Of a DNA stretch of 64,000 bases, positions 57,690 through 64,000 are shown in pieces. Below the pieces are notes generated by a model. That model did not search any database and was not told where the DNA came from. It saw only the letters and a program-made list of their open reading frames with translations. Numbering within the stretch: the stretch's first letter is position 1; every line of letters begins with the position of its first letter. Source of the stretch: Banduia mediterranea (GTDB lineage Bacteria; Pseudomonadota; Gammaproteobacteria; Nevskiales; Nevskiaceae); NCBI RefSeq assembly GCF_031846245.1, contig NZ_JAVRIC010000003.1, forward strand, positions 1 to 64,000. The letters run 5' to 3'. Made by a program: the position numbers and the translations under genes.

Positions 57690-60509
57690 GTGAGCAACGA
57701 GCAAGACTACAAGAACACGCTGAACCTGCCGAAGACCGATTTCGCGATGCAGGCCAATCTGGCCAAACGCGAACCGGCCTGGATTGCGGCCTGTGAGTCC
57801 GAAAAGCTCTACGAGCGGATCGAGGCTGAGACCCGCGATCGCCCCGTATTTCGCTTTGTCGACGGCCCGCCGTACGCGAATGGCGACATCCACATCGGCC
57901 ATGCCGTGAACAAGGTGCTCAAGGACATGATCCTCAAGTCCGCGCGCCTGGACGGCTATCGCGCGCCGTTCACGCCGGGCTGGGACTGCCACGGTCTGCC
58001 GATCGAACTGCAGGTCGAGAAGAAGCACGGCAAGGTCGGCGTCAAACTGGATGCGGCTGCGTTCCGCGCGCATTGCCGCGAATACGCCGGGCAGCAGATC
58101 GACCGTCAGCGCGAGGACTTCAAACGGCTGGGAATTTTCGCCGACTGGGATCGTCCTTACCTGACGATGCAGCCGGCATTCGAGGCGGAGCAGCTGCGGG
58201 TGCTGGCTCGTATCGTCGAGCGCGGCCATGTCGTGCGCGGCTTCAAGCCGGTGCACTGGTGCCTGGATTGCGCCTCCTCACTGGCCGAGGCCGAGGTCGA
58301 ATATCAGGACAAGCAGTCTTTTGCCGTTGATGTGCGGTTCGCGACCGCGGACGCGGCCGAGTTGAACCGCCGCTTTGGACTCGATGGCGAGGCCCCGGCC
58401 TCGTACGTGATCTGGACGACCACGCCGTGGACGCTGCCGGCGAATCAGGCCATCACGGTTCATCCTGAACTGGAGTACGGGCTCGTTGAGATCGGCGGCG
58501 AACACCTCGTGCTGGCGACCGGTCTGGTAGAGGCCTATGCGGCGCGCGTGGGTGCCACCGAAGCGCGGATGCTCGCCACGATCAAGGGCGCGGCGCTGGA
58601 AGGCGCACGCGCGCGGCATCCGTTCGCGGGGCGTACGGTGCCGCTGATACTCGGCGAGCATGTGACGCTGGATGCCGGCACCGGCCTGGTCCACACCGCG
58701 CCGGCGCACGGCGTGGAAGATTACGGTGTGGGCCGCGAATACGGCCTGCCGGTCGACAATCCGGTGCAGGGCAATGGTGTGTTCATCGACGGCACGCCGC
58801 TGGTCGCTGGCCAGCACGTGCGCAAGGTGGACGCGTTGATCCTCGACGCGCTGTCGGCCCAAGGTGCCTTGGCCCACAAGGCCACGATCACGCACAGCTA
58901 CCCGCATTGTTGGCGTCACAAGACGCCGCTGATCTTCCGTGCCACGCCGCAGTGGTTCGTATCGATGGACGTGGCCGGGCTGCGCAAGGACGCGATCAGC
59001 GAGATCGAAAAGACCCGATGGCTTCCGGCCTGGGGCGAAAGCCGTATCCGCGAGATGGTGGCGGGGCGCCCAGACTGGTGTATTTCGCGTCAGCGCTACT
59101 GGGGCGTGCCGCTGGCGGTGTTCGTGCACCGGCAGAAGCAGGAGCTGCATCCCGAAACGTCGGCGCTGCTGATGAAAGTGGCGGAACGTGTGCAAGCCGA
59201 GGGACTCGAGGCCTGGTTCGGCTCGTCCGTCGAAGACTGGCTCGGCGCGGAAGCGGCGGACTACGAGAAATGCCCGGACACGCTGGACGTCTGGTTCGAC
59301 TCCGGTGCCGTGCATCAGTGTTCATTCAAATCGGTCGATCCCGAAGCGCTGGGCGCGGACGGGCTGGCGCCGCAGGCGGACCTGTACCTGGAAGGCTCGG
59401 ACCAGCACCGCGGCTGGTTTCAGTCCTCGCTGCTGACCTCGGTGGCGATGCGCGGCCGGGCGCCGTATCGCGAGGTGCTGACGCACGGCTTCACGGTCGA
59501 CGCGCAGGGACGCAAGATGTCCAAGTCGCTCGGCAATGTGGTTGCGCCACAGACCGTGCTCAAGACCTTGGGCGCCGATGTCTTGCGCCTGTGGGTGGCG
59601 GCCAGCGACTACTCGGGCGAGATCGCGGTCTCCGACGATCTGCTCAAGCGCATCGCCGATGCCTATCGACGCATCCGCAACACCGCGCGCTTCCTGCTCG
59701 GCAATCTGCATGACTTCGATCCGGCCGGTGATGCCGTACCGGTGGATCGGATGCTGGCGATCGATGCGCATGCGCTGGCTCAGGCCGCGTCACTGCAGAC
59801 GCAGATCAGCAAGGCGTATCAGACCCGCGAGTTCCATCAGGTGTACCAGCGTCTGCATAACTACTGTGTGGTGGACCTGGGCGGCCTGTATCTGGACGTG
59901 CTCAAGGACCGGCTCTACACCCTGCCGCAGGCCAGCGAAGCGCGTCGGTCCGCGCAGACCGCGATGTTCCACATCAGTGAAGCCTTGGTGCGCTGGATCG
60001 CGCCGATCCTGTCGTTCACGGCCGATGAGATCTGGCAACTGCTGCCCGGTGAGCGCAAGGCCAGCATCTTTACCCAGACTTGGCACGCGTTCCCGATGGC
60101 CGCGCCGCAAGCTGCGATCGACTGGAAGCGCTTGGTTCTGGTGCGCGATGCGGTCAAGAAGGAACTCGAGGATGCGCGCCGGCGCGGTGAGATCGGCGGA
60201 TCGCTGGACGCCACGGTGCGGCTGCATGCCACGGGCGTGCTTCAGGAAGCGCTGAGCGGCGTCGCCGCCGAACTGCGCTTCTGGCTGATCACATCGGATG
60301 CGGAGCTGGTCGCCGAGCCGCTGGAGGACGCGATCAAGCTCGACAATGGCGAACTGCTGGGCATCAGCATTGGCCGTAGCGAGTCCGAGAAGTGCCAGCG
60401 TTGCTGGCATCGCCGGCCCGATGTCGGCCAGCATGCGGCGCATCCGGCGCTGTGCGGGCGTTGCATCGACAACGTGGACGGCGTCGGCGAGACGCGGCGC
60501 TGGGTCTGA
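57690..60509 (+). CDS. ileS: Isoleucyl-tRNA synthetase
   Basis: The 939-residue class I synthetase has the HIGH motif in PPYANGDIHIGHAVNKVLKD, the editing domain with TTPWTLPANQAI, the KMSKS loop in DAQGRKMSKSLGNVV, and a C-terminal zinc finger with CQRCWHRRPDVG...LCGRC. The start is GTG 57690 (encoding MSNEQDYKNTLNLPKTDF), which matches the family N terminus. Its stop overlaps the next ATG by one base (TGATG). Confidence 0.98.
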   Translation: MSNEQDYKNTLNLPKTDFAMQANLAKREPAWIAACESEKLYERIEAETRDRPVFRFVDGPPYANGDIHIGHAVNKVLKDMILKSARLDGYRAPFTPGWDCHGLPIELQVEKKHGKVGVKLDAAAFRAHCREYAGQQIDRQREDFKRLGIFADWDRPYLTMQPAFEAEQLRVLARIVERGHVVRGFKPVHWCLDCASSLAEAEVEYQDKQSFAVDVRFATADAAELNRRFGLDGEAPASYVIWTTTPWTLPANQAITVHPELEYGLVEIGGEHLVLATGLVEAYAARVGATEARMLATIKGAALEGARARHPFAGRTVPLILGEHVTLDAGTGLVHTAPAHGVEDYGVGREYGLPVDNPVQGNGVFIDGTPLVAGQHVRKVDALILDALSAQGALAHKATITHSYPHCWRHKTPLIFRATPQWFVSMDVAGLRKDAISEIEKTRWLPAWGESRIREMVAGRPDWCISRQRYWGVPLAVFVHRQKQELHPETSALLMKVAERVQAEGLEAWFGSSVEDWLGAEAADYEKCPDTLDVWFDSGAVHQCSFKSVDPEALGADGLAPQADLYLEGSDQHRGWFQSSLLTSVAMRGRAPYREVLTHGFTVDAQGRKMSKSLGNVVAPQTVLKTLGADVLRLWVAASDYSGEIAVSDDLLKRIADAYRRIRNTARFLLGNLHDFDPAGDAVPVDRMLAIDAHALAQAASLQTQISKAYQTREFHQVYQRLHNYCVVDLGGLYLDVLKDRLYTLPQASEARRSAQTAMFHISEALVRWIAPILSFTADEIWQLLPGERKASIFTQTWHAFPMAAPQAAIDWKRLVLVRDAVKKELEDARRRGEIGGSLDATVRLHATGVLQEALSGVAAELRFWLITSDAELVAEPLEDAIKLDNGELLGISIGRSESEKCQRCWHRRPDVGQHAAHPALCGRCIDNVDGVGETRRWV

Positions 60510-60904
60510 TGCGCGCCGCTTCCCTGGCTTTCGCGGCCGGCGCGGTCGGCGCCCTGCTCAACAGCCTGGCAGTGTGGGCGGCCGGACACTACGGGCTGAC
60601 GGCGCGGATCGGTGTGGCCATCCACCCATCGTTCAGCGCGGCCTGGCTCTATCCGCGTATCGTATGGGGCGGGTTATGGGGCCTGCTGCTGTTGTTGCCG
60701 CTGGCGCCCGGACGTACCCTGATCCGCGGCTTGGTGGTCAGCCTGGGACCGAGTCTGGCGCAGCTGCTTTTCTTCTTTCCGCAACAGACGTCACACGGAC
60801 TGGGTGGTTTGGGTCTGGGCCTGCTGACACCGGCCGCGGTCCTGATATTCAATGCGATCTGGGGCATCTCCGCCGCCTACTGGATTCGATCCACGGGACG
60901 CTAA
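60509..60904 (+). CDS. Small integral membrane protein of unknown function
   Basis: The 131-residue protein has four hydrophobic helices: SLAFAAGAVGALLNSLAVWA, PRIVWGGLWGLLLLLPLA, IRGLVVSLGPSLAQLLFFF, and LLTPAAVLIFNAIWGISAAY. I do not recognise the family. It is packed between ileS (one-base overlap) and lspA (one-base overlap, TAATG), so it is almost certainly translated. Its position suggests a membrane or lipoprotein-related role but nothing in the sequence proves it. Confidence 0.75.
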   Translation: MRAASLAFAAGAVGALLNSLAVWAAGHYGLTARIGVAIHPSFSAAWLYPRIVWGGLWGLLLLLPLAPGRTLIRGLVVSLGPSLAQLLFFFPQQTSHGLGGLGLGLLTPAAVLIFNAIWGISAAYWIRSTGR

Positions 60905-61404
60905 TGGAATTTCGATACAAGAATGTGTACTGGCTGTGGCTCTCGGCTGCGGTCATCCTGCTGGATCAGATCACCAAGCAGTTGATCGTGCGCGGGCTGG
61001 ACTGGTACGAGTCGATTCCCGTGATTCCGTTCTTCAACATCGTGCACATGCGCAATACCGGCGCGGCGTTCTCGATGTTCGCCGAGGCCTCGCCGGTCGT
61101 GTTCATCGCGCTGGGCGTGGCGGTGTCGATCGGCATCATGTGGTGGCTGCGGCGCAATCCGCGCGGGCAGCTGCTGGTGGCGGTCGCGCTGTCGCTGATA
61201 CTCGGTGGTGCGCTCGGCAACGTCATCGACCGCGCCACGCGTGGGCACGTGGTCGATTTCATCGATTTCTACGTCGGCAACTGGCACTTCGCGGCTTTCA
61301 ATGTTGCCGACTCCGCGATCAGCGTGGGTGCCGCCCTGCTGATTCTGGACATGGTGCTGGATAGCTTCCGGCAGAAGCGCGGCAAGGCCCGCGCAGGAGC
61401 CTGA
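60904..61404 (+). CDS. lspA: Lipoprotein signal peptidase
   Basis: The 166-residue aspartic protease removes signal peptides from prolipoproteins. It has four helices, DQITKQLIVRGLDWYESI, MRNTGAAFSMFAEASP, and the two catalytic aspartates in GNVIDRATRGHVVDFIDFYV and FNVADSAISVGAA. It would process the giant lipoprotein encoded in this window. ispH starts at the base after its stop. Confidence 0.97.
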   Translation: MEFRYKNVYWLWLSAAVILLDQITKQLIVRGLDWYESIPVIPFFNIVHMRNTGAAFSMFAEASPVVFIALGVAVSIGIMWWLRRNPRGQLLVAVALSLILGGALGNVIDRATRGHVVDFIDFYVGNWHFAAFNVADSAISVGAALLILDMVLDSFRQKRGKARAGA

Positions 61405-62355
61405 ATGAAGATACTGCTCGCCAACCCCCGCGGTTTCTGCGCCGGCGTCGACCGCGCCATCGAAATCGTGAAACGGGCGATCGAACAACTCGGCCCGCCG
61501 GTCTACGTTCGCCACGAGGTGGTCCACAACCGCTTCGTGGTGGACCGGCTGCGCGGACTCGGTGCGGTGTTTGTCGAGGAAGTCGATGAAGTGCCGGAAG
61601 GCGCAATCTGCATCTTCTCGGCCCACGGCGTGTCGCAGGCCGTGCGCAGCGACGCGCGCATACGCGGCCTGACGGTGTTCGACGCGACCTGTCCGCTGGT
61701 GACCAAAGTACACATCGAGGTCGCCAAGTATTCGCGTGAGGGGCGGGAGGTGGTGCTGATCGGCCATCGCGGCCATCCTGAGGTCGAAGGCACGATGGGC
61801 CAGTTTGACAGTACCTGCGGTGGTGCGATCTTTCTGGTCGAAACCGTGGACGACGTGCAGCGGCTGCCGGTGCGCAAGCCGGACCGTCTGGCCTACGTCA
61901 CCCAGACCACGCTGTCGATGGACGACACCGCGCGCATCATCGACGCGCTGCGCGCCCGTTTTCCACAGGTGCACGGACCGCGCAAGGACGATATCTGCTA
62001 CGCCACCCAGAACCGCCAGGACGCCGTGAAGTCCCTGGCCCAGCAATGCGATCTGGTACTGGTGGTGGGTTCGCGTAACAGTTCCAATTCCAACCGCCTG
62101 CGCGAGCTCGCCGAACAGCGTGGGGTAGTCGCGCATCTGATCGACGGTCCGGACGACATCAATCCCGAATGGACCTGCGGCAAGCTGCGCATCGGCGTCA
62201 CGGCGGGTGCCTCCGCGCCCGAGGTCCTGGTGTCCGAGGTCGTGAACCGTCTGCGCGAATTGGGTGGCGAATTGGCCGAGGAGCTGAAGGGGCGCGAGGA
62301 AAACGTGGTGTTCTCGCTGCCACGGCCCTTGAACCGTGTGGACAGGGAACGCTAA
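61405..62355 (+). CDS. ispH: 4-hydroxy-3-methylbut-2-enyl diphosphate reductase
   Basis: IspH catalyses the last step of the MEP isoprenoid pathway with a 4Fe-4S cluster. The 316-residue product has the three cluster cysteines in [31 protein letters not shown] and [14 protein letters not shown], plus [20 protein letters not shown]. It ends the ribF-ileS-lspA-ispH run. Confidence 0.97.
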   Translation: MKILLANPRGFCAGVDRAIEIVKRAIEQLGPPVYVRHEVVHNRFVVDRLRGLGAVFVEEVDEVPEGAICIFSAHGVSQAVRSDARIRGLTVFDATCPLVTKVHIEVAKYSREGREVVLIGHRGHPEVEGTMGQFDSTCGGAIFLVETVDDVQRLPVRKPDRLAYVTQTTLSMDDTARIIDALRARFPQVHGPRKDDICYATQNRQDAVKSLAQQCDLVLVVGSRNSSNSNRLRELAEQRGVVAHLIDGPDDINPEWTCGKLRIGVTAGASAPEVLVSEVVNRLRELGGELAEELKGREENVVFSLPRPLNRVDRER

Positions 62356-62357
62356 GG

Positions 62358-62389
62358 CCCGCGTTATTTTTGCCCCGCGTTATTTTTGC
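62358..62389. repeat. Two tandem copies of a 16-bp unit
   Basis: CCCGCGTTATTTTTGC is repeated exactly, directly after the ispH stop, between convergent ispH and the minor pilin gene. The T5 runs could help termination but there is no stem. Confidence 0.75.
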
Positions 62390-62425
62390 TTTGTGATCCG
62401 GCAGCAGCAGTGGCCGAGGCGCGTT

Positions 62426-62968
62426 TCAGCCGGCGCAGGGAGTATCGGTTTCGCGCAGGCTGACACGTCCAGAAAGTTGCGTGCTGACTTCGCGCGGCTG
62501 AAGTTTTTCGCTGTCCGGCTCGATCATGAAGCACACATTGCCGCTGGTCCTGCCCGAGGCGCGATAGACCACCCGGGTGATGTCGGTCGCCGGGATGACA
62601 GAAACGCCGGCGCCGACGGCGTCGAATACCGCGATGAAGTCCTGATCGCAGGACGCGCCCACTAGCCAGCCGTTGTTCCAATCCTGATCGCTGCTGCCGC
62701 AGGCCAGATCCGCGCCGCTGCTTCGCGGGAATACCGAAATCTCGGTATTGCGCGCAATCGCCTCCGAGCGCGCCTGGGCGAGCGCGCCGTACAGCTGAGT
62801 CGAGGCCGCTGAACGCTGGGACGACAGCAGATAGAGCCGGAAGCTGGGGATTCCGATCGCCAGCAGGATGGCCAGCACCGCGATGGCGGTGAGCAGTTCT
62901 ACGAGCGTGAAGCCGGACGAAGCACACGAAGCCGGATGCCCCGGGCCTCCAGAGCGCGCCACAGTCAT
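62426..62968 (-). CDS. fimT: FimT/GspH-type minor pilin
   Basis: The 180-residue prepilin has a leader ending CASSG before FTLVELLTAIAVLAILLAIG, then SQRSAASTQLYGALAQARSE AIARN-type helix and a globular domain with DQDWNNGWLVGASCDQDF, as in FimT/FimU. Such minor pilins prime type IV pilus assembly and may bind DNA. ATG 62968 starts five bases after the preceding pilin gene ends. It is the last gene of the unit seen here. Confidence 0.85.
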   Translation of the reverse strand: MTVARSGGPGHPASCASSGFTLVELLTAIAVLAILLAIGIPSFRLYLLSSQRSAASTQLYGALAQARSEAIARNTEISVFPRSSGADLACGSSDQDWNNGWLVGASCDQDFIAVFDAVGAGVSVIPATDITRVVYRASGRTSGNVCFMIEPDSEKLQPREVSTQLSGRVSLRETDTPCAG

Positions 62969-62973
62969 GCGCC

Positions 62974-63450
62974 TCAGCGCCAACACAACAACCGCGCTTC
63001 GGCGGCCGTGTGACCGGTGGCCGTGGCCGAGCGCTGCCCGTTGTAGGCGACGCTCAGGGAAAGGCACTCGTCTTTGGCCTGCCGCCCTTTTGGCACCGCC
63101 TGGATGCCGTCGGCGAGCAGACTCAGGAGGTAGATCGAGTCCTCGTCGGCGCTGGCCACGTACTGTCCGTTTCGTTGAAGGTAGACCTTGGTCGCGTCGA
63201 TTGCGACCAGCGGCTCGAAACTGCCGGCATAACTGCGTCGTTTGATGTGAAACGCCTGCTGCCGCGAAGCAAGGTCGGCCAAGGCGGTTGTTGCCAGATC
63301 CCGCTGCGACTTGCGAATGTACTGCTGGTAGGCCGGAAGTGCGATCACGGTCAGGATCGTTGCAATGGCGACGACGATCATCAGCTCGATCAGCGTGAAA
63401 CCGTGCGGGGTGCCCCGTGGAGCAGTGGCGGTCTGTCGGGCGTTGGCCAT
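62974..63450 (-). CDS. Type IV minor pilin (PilE-like)
   Basis: The 158-residue prepilin has leader ending TPHG before FTLIELMIVVAIATILTVIA, then the pilin helix LPAYQQYIRKSQRDLATTAL ADL. The C-terminal domain has YVASADEDSIYLLSLLADG and cysteines (DECLSLSV and LLCWR) that may form the pilin disulfide loop. It begins three bases after the stop of the upstream pilE-like gene. Confidence 0.87.
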   Translation of the reverse strand: MANARQTATAPRGTPHGFTLIELMIVVAIATILTVIALPAYQQYIRKSQRDLATTALADLASRQQAFHIKRRSYAGSFEPLVAIDATKVYLQRNGQYVASADEDSIYLLSLLADGIQAVPKGRQAKDECLSLSVAYNGQRSATATGHTAAEARLLCWR

Positions 63451-63453
63451 GGC

Positions 63454-63936
63454 TCAGTGACCCACCCAGCTCGTACTTCCGCCATCCGGCAGCAGGCGCT
63501 TCTTTGTCGTCGACTTGGAACCGAACTCGTAGCGAATTTGCAGATTCCCGTCCTTGACTTGCTTGCCCATGCTGTCCGCCCGAATCGAGACGCAGTTTCG
63601 AGAAGGACAATCCGCTTCCGACTCGATGGACAATCGATACAGGCCTTCATTTCCACATGAGTAGGCATTGCCGGCACTCGGAAATATCTCGTTCGCGGAT
63701 TCGGGATAACGCCCGATCCTGGTGTAATAGCTTTCCGCACGCCCCAGGGCATCGATCAGGCATTTTTGCCCAAGCGCACGATCGGCGCGCAGGCGATACT
63801 CGACGTAGGAGGGGTAGGCGATCATCGCAAGAATGCCGACCACGGCCACGGCGATCATCAACTCGATCAGGGTTACGCCCAGTTCGTGACGTGCTGGACC
63901 TGCTGCTGTCGCCGCGTGTCGTGCGGAGGGCCACAT
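63454..63936 (-). CDS. pilE: Type IV minor pilin PilE
   Basis: The 160-residue prepilin has leader ending RHELG before VTLIELMIAVAVVGILAMIA, followed by YPSYVEYRLRADRALGQKCL and the PilE-type SYYTRIGRYPESANEIFPS. Cysteines at YSCGN and DCPSRNCVS are present. Residue +1 of the mature pilin is valine rather than the usual phenylalanine. ATG 63936 is used; an in-frame TTG lies two codons upstream. It starts just after the stop of the gene entering from the right edge. Confidence 0.88.
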   Translation of the reverse strand: MWPSARHAATAAGPARHELGVTLIELMIAVAVVGILAMIAYPSYVEYRLRADRALGQKCLIDALGRAESYYTRIGRYPESANEIFPSAGNAYSCGNEGLYRLSIESEADCPSRNCVSIRADSMGKQVKDGNLQIRYEFGSKSTTKKRLLPDGGSTSWVGH

Positions 63937-63938
63937 GC

Positions 63939-64000
63939 TCAAAAGCGCTCGCGCCAGTCAATTTCACCGCTGCGCGCGCGTTCCGTGACCAGGCCTGTTT
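63939..64000 (-). CDS. C-terminal end of an upstream pilus gene, probably pilY1 (partial)
   Basis: The minus strand enters the window in a frame reading TGLVTERARSGEIDWRERF then TGA at 63939-63941, two bases before the pilE ATG. The short tail with a basic-polar ending fits the C terminus of PilY1, which usually precedes pilE in this cluster. Only about 20 codons are visible, so the identity is inferred from position. Confidence 0.4.
   Translation of the reverse strand, partial: TGLVTERARSGEIDWRERF

Overview
The window is a GC-rich (roughly 64-66% by eye) proteobacterial chromosome segment. The gene content points to a gammaproteobacterium: the fabD-fabG-acpP-fabF-pabC-mltG-tmk-holB-pilZ cluster, the ileS-lspA-ispH cluster next to type IV pilin genes, the ffs-dnaX-ybaB-recR cluster, and a gsp operon with a rhombosortase. 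A Xanthomonadales/Nevskiales-type lineage would fit, but that is inference. No rRNA, tRNA, CRISPR array or intact insertion sequence is seen. The only RNA gene found is the small SRP RNA.

Layout: aconitase acnA (5-2662, minus); a frameshifted unknown gene (2851-3452); yefM-yoeB overlapping mnmA (3829-5443, minus); nudJ and the pseudopilin half of a type II secretion operon, gspG-N (5687-11852, minus). Divergent from gspG is a rhombosortase translationally coupled to the fatty-acid cluster, followed by pabB, pabC, mltG, tmk, holB and pilZ (11886-21168). Next come a cyclic-nucleotide/rhodanese protein, a remnant made of two broken genes, a membrane protein, a 2OG-Fe oxygenase, ybhN / ybhP-clsB, zwf and a HIT protein (21215-29774). 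An accessory stretch (29775-31855) holds an AT-richer Phd/PIN toxin-antitoxin pair, an IS3-type transposase stub and non-coding DNA.

A large catalase (31856-34018) precedes a compact four-gene operon: acyl-CoA dehydrogenase-like, PIG-L deacetylase, NodS-like methyltransferase and GT2 glycosyltransferase (34044-37253). Remnants of a ZIP transporter and a transposase follow. Then comes a 2322-residue Ig-like lipoprotein gene (37994-44962) carrying nearly four apparently identical 591-bp tandem repeats. Alanine dehydrogenase, SRP RNA and dnaX-ybaB-recR follow (45089-49205). An orphan ParE-like toxin lies before a minus-strand operon (49866-54442) that matches the URC route of uracil catabolism: upp, urc4 (DUF1688), urc1 (GTP cyclohydrolase II-like), with phhB, a gutted Cys/Met-metabolism gene and a HAD hydrolase. 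The right end has a DUF4143 ATPase with a palindrome at its start, then orn, ribF, ileS, a small membrane protein, lspA, ispH, and convergent type IV minor pilin genes running off the edge.

Most genes are housekeeping. The points of interest are the URC operon, the uncharacterised deacetylase/methyltransferase/glycosyltransferase operon, the giant repeat lipoprotein, a PIN toxin that has lost a conserved acidic residue, and several genes (GST, SDR, ZIP, MetB-like) of which only the ends remain after internal deletion.
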